DNA of 64,000 nt from Doris montereyensis (Eukaryota > Mollusca > Gastropoda > Nudibranchia > Dorididae), in assembly GCA_037039925.1 (NCBI GenBank), contig JAXRKP010001732.1, positions 32,501 to 96,500 of the forward strand, given 5' to 3'. The first letter of the stretch is position 1, and each line of letters starts with the position of its first letter. The notes under the pieces are model-generated. The model was given only the letters and a program-made list of their open reading frames with translations, did not search any database and was not told the origin of the DNA. Position numbers and translations under genes: made by a program. Positions 1 to 11,194 of the stretch are shown piece by piece.

Positions 1-143
1 TGGGAAAATCTATACATTCCTTCATCTTAGATTCTTCTATAGAGACTCTGCATGACTATCTAGATGTAAATCTATAATATCCACATCTATATTATTACTT
101 TGCTTTTGTGTCTTTTCTAACGTCATCGTGAAAAGGAGGTGGG

Positions 144-241
144 GGTGTATTATATTATATGGTTGTATTATATTGTATGGGTGTATTATATTATATGGTT
201 GTATTATATTGTATGGGTGTATTATATTATATGGGTGTACT
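144..241. repeat. 18-bp AT-rich tandem repeat
   Basis: About five copies of an 18-bp unit built around GTATTATATTRTATGG. An open frame across it reads a six-residue GCIILY repeat, which is a product of the 3n period and not evidence of a gene. The flanks (1-143 and 242-384) are AT-rich DNA in which I see nothing else. Confidence 0.8.
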
Positions 242-384
242 ATAGGTATAAGTCCTATCTACTGGCCAAAAGAAAACAAAGCCGGGAAAATATTACTAAA
301 ATCTCAACCATTTAAGATTTGTAAATGAAACTTTGGCCATTATTTTTAATACCTATCTAGAAAGACTACATGAAAATATGGCGT

Positions 385-396
385 CAAATGAGCAAT
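385..396. repeat. Target-site duplication, LINE A copy 1 (3' side)
   Basis: CAAATGAGCAAT lies directly against the tail of the minus-strand LINE. It pairs with CGAACGAGCAAT at 3582-3593 beyond the other end (10 of 12 identical), as expected for an old target-primed insertion. Confidence 0.6.
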
Positions 397-466
397 CTTT
401 CTTTCTTTATCAGTTCCCATTCTACCTTCCGGTTTATGGGTTTTAGATGCCCAAAATGATCTTTCT

Positions 467-661
467 TCAGGCTGCCCCTGTCCTGACATTTCTGTTTCCT
501 TCCGTGAAAGTTAAATTTATTTGTGTTAATGCCTCTTTTATATCTTCTTCCCACTTTCTCCGAGGTCTGCCATTTGGTCTTTCACCCTGAGTTTTCGCAC
601 TGTATGCTGATTTAGCTATTCTATTGTCATTCATTCTGTTAACATGCCCAAACCTTCTCAA
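467..661 (-). pseudogene. LINE A copy 1, C-terminal segment of ORF
   Basis: An open stretch of 64 residues carries RRFGHVNRMNDNRIAKS followed by GRPRRKWEEDIKEAL. The [RW]xGHVxRM ... GRPRxxW block is the C-terminal signature seen after the reverse transcriptase in many invertebrate APE-type LINEs. The same segment is found at 23460-23620 and 56160-56320, so the three copies support each other. It is separated from the upstream reverse transcriptase region by frameshifts. Confidence 0.8.
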
Positions 662-999
662 TTGATTTATTTCTATCTTAGTTTTTATGCATCTGCTTTG
701 GTTTGATCTCTTATTATTGTGTTTCCGATTTTGTCTCTTTAGTTTTCCCTACTACTCTTCTTAGATATTTCATTTCTGGCTGCGTGTACTCTACTGTATT
801 CCCTACTAAGGCCCAGGTTTCGCTGTCATAGAGGAGAGTAGGACAATAAACTGTATTGTATACTGCCATTTTGGTTTTTGTTGACAATTGTTGCTTCCCT
901 AGTTACTAGCATTGTTGTGGTTTTCTTTGCATTTACTGTCATTCATTATTCATTATGTTGATATTTTTACTGGAGGTCCCTTTCTGATTTTCCAAACAG

Positions 1000-1640
1000 A
1001 ACTAAATCATCGGCAATTGAAAGCATTGATACATTTACTCGTTTGAGCTTCCACATACCTACATCATTTTCTTCATTTTTGAGGATGCCTTTGCGACTGA
1101 ATCCATAAATGTGATAAACAAAAGAGGACTTAGGACACAACCCTGTCTTACTCCTATATCGACATAAAATTCTTCAGATACATTTCCAGCTTCTCTCACT
1201 GCACATGTTGGTTTATTGTAAAAAAAAATTTTTAATGGCTCCTATTAAATTTTGCTCTACGTTGTGTTCTTTTAAGGAATGCCATAGCTCGTCTTTCCTC
1301 AAAGTGTAAACTGCCTTTTCCTAAGTCAATAACACAAGTGCAAGTCAATGATTCTATCAAGGAATTTTTATTATTATTTTGTCTAATTGTAAATATGGAA
1401 TCTTGTACACTTCTTCTTGGTCTACATCCACTCTGGTGTTCTACAATCTGATCCTCTACTCTTTTCCTTAGTCTCATTTCCAGAATCCTGACATACACTT
1501 TTCCTGGTAGGTTAAGTAGTGATATCCCTCTATAGTTTGAGCATTCTATAGTTGATCCTTTCTTGTGTATTGGTACTACCGTTCCCTTATTCAAGTCGCC
1601 TGGCACCTGTTTGTACTTCCATGGTTGTTGACACACTGCA
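1000..1640 (-). pseudogene. LINE A copy 1, reverse transcriptase domain (frameshifted)
   Basis: Minus-strand translation gives the RT entry motifs VVPIHKKGS and CSNYRGISLLN, then HQSGCRPRRSVQDSIFTIRQ, then a damaged motif A, where family A elsewhere has FIDLEKAFD. Beyond a frameshift lies LSIADDLVLFGKS, the catalytic box; the equivalent in copy 2 is FADD, so I replaces F here. Reverse transcription of the element's own RNA would be its role, but frameshifts make this copy non-functional. Confidence 0.85.
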
Positions 1641-1805
1641 TGTAATAGTTTGTCTGCCTCTCTCCTTGGTTTTTAATCATTTCTGGATAAAACGATCTGT
1701 TCCTTGGTCTTTTCCTAATTCCACTTTTCTTGATAGCTGTTTGAAGTTCTTCCATTGAGACATCTACATCTTCAGTTGTCTAATCTCGATTACTTCTTGT
1801 TACTC

Positions 1806-2309
1806 TTAATAATTGATCTGTACTCCTTGTTTCATATGTTCTGGGGGATTATGTAATTTGTGAAAATAATTTCTCCACATTTCCATGACTTCGCTGTCTC
1901 CTTTCATTATTTTTCCTTTGGTGTTCTTAATTTGTCGTATTGGGCATGCTTTGATCTTTCTCATGCTCTTCATTGCTCCCCAGAACAGCTTTTGATTTCC
2001 TTGATAGCTTTCTTGAAGTCTTTCTCCAAACTCTTCCCATTGTTCCTGTTTTGCTTTCCTAACTTCCTCTTTGGCGATAGTTCTTTTACTCACGTAATCT
2101 ATCATATCCTGTGGTCTCTTTGTTTGCAAGTATTTCTTCCAGGCATCTTTCTTTTCTTTTATCTTAGTATTGACATTCTCATTCCACCATGCTTGCTCTT
2201 TTCCTATCTCCTTTAATTTGTTTCCTACCACAGACCTCTTCAGTACAACTGAGGTGTGTTTCTTTATATATTTGCACTTTTCTTCTATTGTGCTTTCCTT
2301 CAGATCCAT
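1806..2309 (-). pseudogene. LINE A copy 1, endonuclease-to-RT linker
   Basis: A 167-residue lysine/glutamate-rich segment with WWNENVNTKIKEKKDAWKKY and a WxxYFxKLHNPPE end. This is the usual linker between the endonuclease and reverse transcriptase of APE-type LINEs. The same segment is open at 54980-55513 in copy 3 and broken at about 21640-22080 in copy 2, so it is a conserved part of the family. Confidence 0.8.
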
Positions 2310-2601
2310 CTGCCTTTCACTGATATATCTTTTTATCCTGGATTGGTATATCTGTTTTACTAGTGGTTTATTTAGTTTTTCTATTTTGAGTTTAGTAGCT
2401 TTTTCTCTTTCCTTTTCTGTTTGTTTTCTTCAGTTAATAATTTCATTTTGGAATCACTAGTCGATGATCACTAAATATTTCAGCTCCTCTGCTTACTCTA
2501 GCATTCACTGTACTGTAAAAAGGGAGCTGCTAACTATTATGTAGTCTATGATGATGACTTTTCACATGTCTTCATTTACTCTTGCATATTAATGGATATC
2601 T

Positions 2602-3190
2602 TTATGAGAAAAATGTATTAAATATTTTCATGTTATTCTTTAGGCAAAACCTATTAGTCTCTCTCCATTTGGAGCAGTTGTTGTCTCTCCTTTCTTTACC
2701 TATTAATCCTCCTGACGTTTCTACATTGTTGCCTATTCTAGCGTTTAAATCTCCTAAAACCATTAATTCCTGTTTGGGTTTAAGATTCTCTGCATCTATT
2801 TGTATATCTTTTTTTCGTTGCATATCTTTTGATCCATAAGCTACTAATAATTTAATTTCTTGTCCTTGCTTTAATATTTACCTCTAATATCCGTGGGCTT
2901 ATAAATTTCCAACTTTCTATCAGCTTTTCATGTCTTTTTATGCATTATGAGGCCTACTCCTGCTCTAACTCTATCTTTGACATCTACTCTGAGAAGATTA
3001 AAACATGATTCGGTCCTACATTTTCTATTCCTTGTCCTTCTTTCTTTGTTTCTGTAATGGCCAAAATATCCACTTTGGAATTTTCCATTTTCTTCAGCCA
3101 ATTCTGTCCTTTCCATTAATTTCCTAACATGCCATGTTCCAAAAATCACAGTCAGTATTCGTGTCCAGAGTTGTCTTCGAAAGTTCAAGC
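2602..3190 (-). pseudogene. LINE A copy 1, endonuclease domain (frameshifted)
   Basis: Two open pieces on the minus strand. The upstream one (2928-3188) has IFGTWHVRKL, matching the GTWNVR start of APE-type endonucleases, and continues out of frame through what copy 3 shows as ITETKNK. The downstream piece (2602-2823) has LMVLGDLNARIGNN, the GDxNA motif, then CLKNNMKIFNTFF. The SDHH motif expected after it falls near 2458-2475 in decayed form. Confidence 0.8.
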
Positions 3191-3324
3191 CGTTTATATC
3201 ATATTTATTTTATTTCTTTGAATCAGTTTGGTTTTGGATAAACAGGGGATTAGCCCACTGTACTCTTTGGTAGATGGTGGGGCTGCCAAACCTTGAGGCC
3301 CCCTGCCAGCGCCTTGTTATTTTG

Positions 3325-3530
3325 TGTCAGGGTTAACTCCCTTAGCCTTTAGTCATTCAAGACGACAGCCTGCAAGGCAGCAGGTTGTTATTTTTGGTCA
3401 GGGTTAACTCCTTAGCCTTTGGTCAGTCAAGATCGGCCTGCAAGACAGGTGGTTTTTTTCTTTTCAGGGTTAACTCCCATAGCCTTTGGTCAGCCAAGAC
3501 CTGCCTGCAAAGGGCAGGAGACCTTCGGGG
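3325..3530 (-). repeat. Tandem monomers in the LINE A 5' leader
   Basis: Three imperfect ~70-bp units, each with a core like GTTAACTCCnTAGCCTTTGG, TCAAGAC and CTGCAAGGCAG (plus-strand reading). The same unit occurs three times in the leader of copy 3 (53918-54110). Shared tandem units in the 5' region of both full-length copies indicate that they belong to the element and are not host DNA. By analogy with some other LINEs they may be promoter monomers; that is inference. Confidence 0.7.
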
Positions 3531-3581
3531 AGGGCAGGATCATTTACTCCCCGTACAGGTGCTTACCTGTCCACTGCCCGA

Positions 3582-3593
3582 CGAACGAGCAAT
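3582..3593. repeat. Target-site duplication, LINE A copy 1 (5' side)
   Basis: CGAACGAGCAAT, the partner of 385-396. The LINE therefore inserted at the edge of the 49-bp array that begins immediately after it. Confidence 0.6.
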
Positions 3594-3846
3594 ATAAAGA
3601 GGAAATAACAGACATTTACACAAAATATTCTTGCAATGACACAACGTGTAATAGGAAATAACAGACATTTACAAAATATTCTTGCAATGGCACAACGTAA
3701 TAGGAAATAACAGACATTTACAAAATAGTCTTGCAATGGCACAACGTAATAGGAAATAACAGACATTTACAAAATAGTCTTGCAATGGCACAACGTAATA
3801 GGAAATAACACATATTTACAAAATAGTCTTGCAATGGCACAACGTC
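3594..3846. repeat. 49-bp tandem array (5 copies)
   Basis: Each unit runs GGAAATAACAGACATTTACA, then AAATAnTCTTGCAATGGCAC, then AACGTAATA. Units are nearly identical apart from small indels in the first, so the array is young. No coding sense. Confidence 0.9.
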
Positions 3847-3879
3847 ACTTTGAGCTAAACGCTATGGATTACCTGGTAT

Positions 3880-4135
3880 CAATGATCCAAAAGACTCCTT
3901 TGCATTCGGTCTGAAATTGCGGTTTTCAGTTTCTTTTACGTTCGTGACTGGTGTGTGCAAAAAGAATGCTTTTCAAGTAAATGCATCCCCAAAGGTAGAA
4001 ATCAAGGGGATTGAGATCCTTGTCCTGCGTGAGCTCAAGGGGGGCAACCGGGATGTGTCCAATCGTGACGAGGACTTTTGTTCCAGGTTTCGAATAGAAA
4101 CTTTTTTGTAGTAAATTTATTGGACTCATTTCCAT
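3880..4135 (-). pseudogene. Mariner/IS630-superfamily transposase, C-terminal remnant
   Basis: The minus strand reads KDLNPLDFYLWGCIYLKSIL about two-thirds along a 69-residue open piece. The (S)PDLxPLDFxLWGxxK block is the conserved region holding the last catalytic Asp of DDE/D transposases in animal mariner-like elements. A stop then interrupts a Cys-containing tail (QFQTEC) that matches the usual end of these proteins. Only the C-terminal part is recognisable; no inverted repeats were found, so this is a dead fragment. Confidence 0.6.
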
Positions 4136-4654
4136 ACTGTAAATTTTGGATGAATATTTCCGAGATTTGCCATCAAACTCATTTCTCCTTTTCTGATATA
4201 TTTGTGAATCTCTTAGTGAACTTGTTTCCTAAAATACAGTCTTGCCATAGAGGCTATTTTTCTGCAGACTACACCATGTAAATATTGATTAGATCTGGAA
4301 TTATAACGACAGCTCGAATCGGACATAAGTATAGATCTACATAATTATGGTTTTCCAGTTGGCTAAAAGTTCCACTCAAAGTTCTTGATATTTTCCTGGT
4401 TCATATTTTTGTTGGGTCACCGTATATATATATATTGCACTATTCTAGTATATATTATATAGAATACAGACCTGATCTACAATGTGTAGTTTGTACTCAA
4501 TATTATATCTGATTGTTCTAGCTCTATATTATCTAGATTTACATCTGTAGTACAAATGTACTCAATACGTAAGATCCCTAGAGGCTTAATCTTGACCTAA
4601 ATGAATGTACACCTAGTTGTAGAACATACCCAACACTTTAAATCTAATTTCTTG
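4136..4654. other. Unassigned AT-rich DNA
   Basis: I see no gene, splice signal or repeat beyond a short TATATA run near 4423. AGATCTA-type words are scattered here and become the 35-bp array that follows. Confidence 0.5.
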
Positions 4655-5210
4655 GCCAATATCTAGATCTATAGGAAGTGTATCTCTTAGACAATATCTA
4701 GATCTATAGGAAGTGTATCTCTTGGACAATATCTAGATCTAGGAAGTGTATCTCTTGGACAATATCTAGATCTATAGGAAAAAGTATCTCTTGGACATTA
4801 TCTAGATCTATAGGAAGTGTATCTCTTGGACAATATCTAGATCTATAGGAAATGTATCTCTTGGACATTATCTAGATCTATAGGAAGTGCATCTCTTGGA
4901 CAATATCTAGATCTATAGGAAATGTATCTCTTGGACAATATCTAGATCTATAGGAAGTGCATCTCTTGGACAATATCTAGATCTATAGGAAATATATCTC
5001 TTGGACAATATCTAAATCTATAGGAAGTGTATCTCTTGGACAAGATCTAGATCTACTGGAAGTGTATCTCTTGGACAATATCTAGATCTATAGGAAGTGT
5101 ATCTCTTGGACAATATCTAGATCTATAGGAAATGTATCTCTTGGACAAGATCTAGATCTACTGGAAGTGTATATCTTGGACAATATCTAAATCTATAGGA
5201 AATGTATCTC
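4655..5210. repeat. 35-bp tandem array rich in AGATCTA
   Basis: About 16 copies of TCTAGATCTATAGGAAGTGT followed by ATCTCTTGGACAATA. Variants include AATGTATCTC units, units with CTGGAAGTG, and one 5-bp deletion. Nearly every unit contains a palindromic AGATCT. Confidence 0.9.
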
Positions 5211-5534
5211 TACGCATACTGGACGGATAGCGAAGGTGGACCCAACATGGACAACTATTTCTTAAAAAGATAAATATTTTAGGACTATTTACGTACTGTT
5301 GTTTCTTGGTGTATATTTCCGCATGTTCAACATCCTTTTATGTATATGTGTGTGTATCGAAACTGCCAGACCAAATGCTTTTTGGAAAACAATGATAATC
5401 GGTCTGAATCAACAATATATAGCCTCATTGATAACGTTATTAAAAAAAAACTTCACGGTGACTAGGCCTAGTCGATATAATATGAAGGAGACACAGTGGA
5501 GTGAAGTCAGAAGTAATAAACGAAAACATGTGCC

Positions 5535-5815
5535 TGACAACTCCACCAAGAGAAACAGAACACATATGTGACGTTTCGGGTATAACAGGAGGAAACTTAT
5601 TGAAGTCTTCCCTTTCTTGATTCTTTTCCTCTCTACATATTCTCCCCCTTTCCCCTACTCCTTTTTGTTTCTCCTTTTTCTGACATCCTATATTGTGAAA
5701 TACCTTTATAAATGTATTGATACATTCATTGCATTCCTTGTTTTTTTCCCCTGTCTGACGAAGGGTTATACCAAAAGCGTCACGTGTCTGTTTTGTTTCT
5801 CTTTGTGGAAGTTTC
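5535..5815. repeat. Inverted-repeat (foldback/MITE-like) element, locus 1
   Basis: The left arm (5535-5588, GACAACTCCACCAAG ... GTGACGTTTCGGGTATAAC) is the imperfect reverse complement of the right arm (5755-5815, CTGACGAAGGGTTATACC ... CTTTGTGGAAGTTT). The ~165-bp middle is pyrimidine-rich. The same arms and part of the spacer (TTCTGACATC) recur at 52802-53078, so this is a dispersed family. The arm core resembles a sequence widespread in animal genomes that I associate with Penelope-like elements; that link is tentative. Confidence 0.65.
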
Positions 5816-6189
5816 ACTTATAATATTGTCAGTTATCACTTTACGCCTAATCAAGGGCCTGTGATGCCAGGAATAACAATATTATTGTAATTGTAGTAAT
5901 AAGGGAGGGGGGGGGGGGGGACGGCGTGATCGAGGTTGTTTTGTTTGTCATGCCTTTGTAATAAAGTAACGAGTCAATTGCAATCAGAACCGACTCGGAT
6001 GGCTGAGTTTTAGCAGTGTCCGTTCGGGTAGATCTCCCTACTGATCCGCTCGCAGTCTTGTTGCATAGCAGATCTACGTGTTAGTGAGACCTCCATGACG
6101 TCCCTCTTTGTCATTTTACTCTGTTCCGGACCGGGCGCTACAAAAGGCAATTTGTACGGAAATAGGTATTTGCGTCATGCTTCAACCTC
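5816..6189. other. Unassigned DNA with a poly-G run
   Basis: It contains GGGAGGG followed by a run of about 13 G near 5905-5921. 5990-6140 is more GC-balanced than its surroundings, but I could not find an open frame with splice sites there. Confidence 0.4.
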
Positions 6190-9100
6190 ACTTTGCCAGA
6201 TTGAGATTTTGAGGATAATGTTTGCTAGATTAGGATTTTGAGGATAATATTTGCTGGAATAGAGATTTTAAGGATAACGTTTGCCAGATTGAGGTTTTGA
6301 GGATTACGTTTGCCAGATTAGAAATTTTGAGGGTTACGTTTACCAGATTAGAAATTTTGAGGATTACATTTCCCAGATTAGAAATTTTCAGGATTACGTT
6401 TGGTAGATTAGAGATTTTGAGGATTATGTTTGCCAGATTAGAAGTTTTGAGGATTACGTTTGCCAGATTAGAGATTTTGAGGAATGCGTTAGCCAGATTA
6501 GAGATTTTGAGGATTACGTTTGCGAGATTAGAGATTTTGAGGATTACGTTTGCCAGATTGAGGTTTTGAGGATTATGTTTGCTAGATAGAGATTTTGAGG
6601 ATTACGTTTGCTAGATTAGAGATTTTGAGGATTACGTTTGCCACATTCCAGATTTTGAGGATTACGTTTGCTAGATTAGAGATTTTGAGGATTATGTTTG
6701 CCACATTAGAGATTTTGAGGATTACATTTGCTAGATTAGAGATTTTGAGGATTACGTTTGCTAGATTAGAGATTGTGAGGATTACATTTGCCAGATTGAG
6801 GTTTTGAGGATTACGTTTGCTACATTACAGATTTTGAGGATTACATTTGCCAGATTGAGGTTTTGAGGATTATGTTTGCTACATTAGAGATTTTGAGGAT
6901 TACATTTGCCAGATTAGAGATTATGAGGATTACGTTCGCTAGATTAGAGATTTTGAGGATTACGTTTGCTAGATTAGAGATTTTGAGGATTACGTTTGCT
7001 AGATAGAGATTTTGAGGATTACGTTTGCCAGTTTAGAGATTTTGAGGATTACGTTTGCTAGATTAGAGATTTTTGAGGATTATGTTTGCCAGATTGAGGT
7101 TTTGAGGATTACGTTTGCTAGATTAAGGTTTTCAGGATTACGTTTGCCAGATTAGAGATTTTGAGGATTACGTTTGCCAGATTGAGGTTTTGAGGATCAC
7201 GTTTGCCAGATTGAGATTTTGAGGATTACGTTTGCCATATTAAGGTTTTGAGGATTACGTTTGCCAGATTAGAGATTTTGAGGATTACGTTTGCTAGATT
7301 AAGGTTTTGAGGATTACGTTTGCTAGATTAAGGTTTTCAGGATTACGTTTGCTAGATTAAGGTTTTGAGGATTACGTTTGCCAGATTAAGGTTTTGAGGA
7401 TTACGTTTGCTAGATTAAGGTTTTGAGGATTACGTGTGCTAGATTAAGGTTTTGAGGATAACGTTTGCTAAATTAGAGATTTTGAAGATAACGTTTGCTT
7501 AATTAGAGATTTTGAGGATTACGTTTGCTAGATACAGATTTTGAGGATTACGTTTGCTAGATAGAGATTTTGAGGATTACGTTTGCTAGATTAGAGATTT
7601 TCAGGATTACGTTTGCTAGATGAGAAATTTTGAGGATTACGTTTGCTAAATTAGAGATTTTGAGGATAACGCTTTGCTAAAGTAGAGATTTTTAGGATAA
7701 CGTTTGCCAAATTAAGATTTTGAGGATTACGTTTGCCAGATTGAGGTTTTGAGGATAACATTTGCCAGATTTAGATTTTGAGGATCACGTTTGTCACAAA
7801 AAGATTTTAAGGATTACGTTTGCTAGATTAGAGATTTTGAGGATTACGTTTACTAGATTAGAGATTTTGAGGATTACGTTTGCTACATAGAGATTTTGAG
7901 TATTACGTTTGCTATAAATAGACTTTCAGGATTATGTTTGCTAGATAGAGATTTTCAGGATAACGTTTGTTAGATAGAGATTTTCAGGATTATATTTTGT
8001 TATATCGACATTTTGAGGATTACGTTTGCTAGATAGAGATTTTCAGGATTACGTTTGCTATATAGAGACTTTCAGGGATTATGTTTGCTAGATAGAGATT
8101 TTCAGGATAACGCGTTAATGGTTTGATATAGATTTTCAGGATTACATTTGCTATATAGAGATTTTGAGGATTTCGTTTTATACATTAGAGAATTTGAGGA
8201 TTACGTTTGCTAGATAGAGATTTTGAGGATTACGTTTGCTAGATAGAGATTTTGAGGATTTCGTTTGCTAGATAGAGATTTTGAGGATTTCGTTTGCTAG
8301 ATAGAGATTTTGAGGATTATGTTTGCTATATAGAGATTTTGAGGATTTCGTTTGCTACATTAGAGATTTTAAGGATTGCGTTTGCTAGATTAGAGATTTT
8401 GAGGATCACGTTTGCTAGATAGAGATTTTCAGGATTACTTTGCTAGATAAAGATTTTGAGGATTACGTTTGCCACATTAGAAAATTTGAGGATTACGTTT
8501 GCTAGATAGAGGTTTTGAGGATCACGTTTGTTAGATTAGAAATATTGAGGATTACGTTTGCTAGATTAGAGATTTTGAGGATTACGTTTGCTAGATTAGA
8601 GATTTTGAGGATCACGTTTACTAGATTAGAGATTTTGAGGATTACGTTTGCCAGATTGAGGTTTTGAGGATCACATTTGCCAGATTGAGATTTTGAGGAT
8701 TACCTTTGCTAGATTAGAGATTTTGAGGATTACGTTTGCTAGATTAGAGATTTTGAGGATCACGTTTGCTAGATTAGAGATTTTGAGGATTACGTTTGCC
8801 AGATTGAGGTTTTGAGGATTACGTTTGCTAGATTAGACATTTCGAAGATTACGTCTGCTAGATAGAGATTTTTGAGGATTACGTTTGCTAGATTAGAAAT
8901 TTTGAGGATTACGTTTTGCTAGATTTGAGATTTTGAGGATTACGTTTGCTAGCTTACAGATTTTGAGCATAACGTTTGCTGAATTAGAGATTTTGAGGAT
9001 TACATTTGCTAGATTAGAGATTTTGAGGATTACGTTTGCCAGATTGAGATTTTGAGGATTACTTTTGCCTGATTGAGATTTTGAGGATAACGTTTGCCAG

Positions 9101-10015
9101 ATTGAGGTTTTGAGGATTACGTTTGCCTGATTGAAATTTTGAGGATAATGTTTGCCAGATTATAGATTTTGAGGATCACGTTTGCCTGATTGAGATTTTG
9201 AGGATAACGTTTGCCAGATTGAGGTTTTGAGGATTACGTTTGCTTAATTAGAGATTTTGAGAATTACATTTGCCAGATTGAGATTTTGAGGATTACGTTT
9301 GCCAGATTGAGATTTTGAGGATTACGTTTGCCAGCTTGAGATTTTGAGGATAACGTTTGCCAGATTGAGGTTTTGAGGATTACGTTTGCCAGATTGAGAT
9401 TTTGAGGATAACGTTTGCCAGATTGAGGTTTTGAGGATTACGTTTGCTTAATTAGAGATTTTGAGAATTATATTTGCCAGATTGAGATTTTGAGGATTAC
9501 GTTTGCCAGATTGAGATTTTGAGGATTACGTTTGCCAGCTTGAGATTTTGAGGATAACGTTTGCCAGATTGAGGTTTTGAAGATTACGTTTGCCTGATTG
9601 AGATTTTGAGGATAATGTTTGCCAGATTATAGATTTTGAGGATCACGTTTGCCTGATTGAGATTTTGAGGATAACGTTTGCCAGATTGAGGTTTTCAGGA
9701 TTACGTTTGCTTAATTAGAGATTTTGAGAATTACATTTGCCAGATTGAGATTTTGAGGATAACGTTTGCCAGATTGAGGTTTTGAGGATTACGTTTGCCA
9801 GATTGAGATTTTGAGGATTACGTTTGCCTGATTGAGATATTGAGGATAACGTTTGCCAGATTGAGGTTTTGAGGATTACGTTTGCCTGATTGAGATTTTG
9901 AGGATCACGTTTGTCACGAAAAGATTTTGAGGATGATTTTTGCCAGATTATAGATTTTGAGGATCATGTTTGTCAGATAGAGATTTTGAAGACCATATTT
10001 ACCAGATCGAGAGGC
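6190..10015. repeat. 30-bp satellite, about 125 copies
   Basis: The unit is ATTACGTTTGCTAGATTAGA then GATTTTGAGG, with 29-bp (GATTGAGG) and 28-bp (GATAGAG) variants. Subtypes cluster: CCAGATTGAG units dominate after 9000, and a short higher-order block containing GCTTAATTAGAG recurs around 9235, 9440 and 9705. Where the period stays exactly 30 bp (6297-6569 and 6595-6807) the plus strand is open as a decapeptide repeat ITFARLEILR; the many indels elsewhere argue against a coding role. Confidence 0.95.
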
Positions 10016-10489
10016 CAATCTTTAAAAAAAAGAAGGTCTACAAGGTTTGCTAAGTTCTAACACCGTTTATGGATATTCTATTATAGCAACTTCTTAAGAA
10101 CAATAATGAAAGGGTGATACATGATGAAATATGAAATTGAAATGGAAGGTGTAATAGGTAGAAAACAGGGGAACGGACAAGGATGACATTTTTGGGAAAA
10201 TCTACCCTTCCTCCGTTACATGGAGACACCAAGAACGAAGGACACACTGTGCTAAATGTATCTGGATTGCTACAGTCACAGATTATCTTTGCTGGAAGGG
10301 CACAAGATCTTGTCGCATTAGAGCGAATAAGAAATGTCTGTTCTAAAAAGTAGAAATCATCATCAACATGCCTTGTCATCCTACACCACCCCACCCCCAA
10401 ACAGACGCACAAACATGGGAATGCAATCACACATACATACACACACATATACGCATATTACATACACATTATTTTGCTTCATATTTCAG
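10016..10489. other. Unique DNA, probable intron or intergenic, upstream of candidate exon
   Basis: Mostly unremarkable, with a C-rich stretch and a (CA) run near 10430-10450. It ends in a good splice acceptor: a T-rich tract and TTTCAG at 10484-10489. A 56-codon ATG frame at 10183-10353 is too short to judge. Confidence 0.4.
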
Positions 10490-10945
10490 TTGTCATGTCA
10501 ACCACTGCAGCGTCAAACAAACCCACTGCAAGTACAACGAAACCCACTGCAAAGACAACGAAACCCACTGCAAATACAACGAAACCCACTGCAAAGACAA
10601 CGAAACCCACTGCAAAGACAACGAAACCCACTGCAAATACAACGAAACCCACTGCAAATACAACGAAACCCACTGCAAAGACAACGAAACCCACTGCAAA
10701 GACAACGAAACCCACTGCAAAGACAACGACAAAGACAACGAAACCCAATGCAAAGACAACGAAACCCACTGCAAAGACAACGAAACCCACTGCAAATACA
10801 ACGAAACCCACTGCAAAGACAACGAAACCCAATGCAAAGACAACGAAACGCACGTACACTGTACTGACAAAGTCATCAATGGCCCGTACTTCATCGGCTA
10901 AGCGATCACCGGTCACCCCAAGCTCAAAGCCACCTTCAACAACAC
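10490..10945 (+). CDS. Candidate exon of a mucin-like protein with TTKPTAK heptad repeats
   Basis: A 456-bp interval bounded by a pyrimidine-rich acceptor (TTTCAG at 10484-10489) and a donor (GTAGGT at 10946-10951). In the phase-1 frame it is fully open (152 codons' worth) and both boundaries are phase 1, the common pattern for extracellular modules. The reading is VMSTTAASNKP, about 16 copies of a 21-bp/7-residue unit TTKPTA[KN], then a non-repetitive Ser/Thr/Pro/Lys-rich end (SSMARTSSAKRSPVTPSSKP). The same composition in the repeat and in the unique end supports this frame. A Thr/Pro-rich stretch suggests an O-glycosylated stalk or secreted matrix protein (inference). Against it: the repeat is open in other frames too, another frame is Cys-rich with NET sequons but hits TAA at 10899, and no upstream exon was recognised. 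It could be a minisatellite with chance splice signals. Confidence 0.4.
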
Positions 10946-11194
10946 GTAGGTTTTACACCAAACCTCCTTCTTTTTATTTCTTTTTTTGCTGTTGTTTTCT
11001 TCTGAAATAGTAAACTAAAAACTTTAAGACTATCTTGATATACTGTCGGGAATAAAATGATGGAAATCTATGCCCCCCCCCCCACCGCTCCGCCCCCGCC
11101 ACCCGCACCCCTCCCCTTTAAAGTTGAAGTAAAACTAAAATTGAGCATAAAATTCATACGTTGGTACCCGAGCGGAAAGATTGCCGGACCTGGG

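Larger units (their letters stand above)
397..3581 (-). mobile_element. APE-type non-LTR retrotransposon, family A, copy 1 (near full length, decayed)
   Basis: Reading the minus strand from 3581, the element starts CGGGCAGTGGACAGGTA, followed by a 5' leader with tandem repeats, an apurinic-type endonuclease region (GTWHV, then GDLNARIG near 2740), a basic linker, a reverse transcriptase region (PIHKKG, NYRGISLLN, a QSGxRPxRS block, an IADD box near 1011), a C-terminal RRFGHVNRM / GRPRRKWEEDI segment and a short (GAAA)n tail at 397-410. Several frameshifts and stops break it into pieces, so it is inactive. It is about 3.2 kb, compatible with a single-ORF element. The same 5' and 3' ends recur at 53849-56447, and a 12-bp imperfect duplication flanks it. 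The clade is uncertain: the C-terminal motif resembles RTE-type and 'craniofacial development protein 2-like' elements. Translation identifies the class; clade assignment is inference. Confidence 0.9.

Noticed and set aside
5902..5922. Poly-G run as a regulatory G-quadruplex
   Set aside because: A single G homopolymer with no gene or promoter evidence nearby; the G-rich runs at 30651, 53623 and 61736 are noted only as sequence features for the same reason.
10183..10353. 56-codon ATG frame upstream of the mucin-like exon
   Set aside because: Ordinary composition but no splice link, conservation cue or domain; it could easily be chance.
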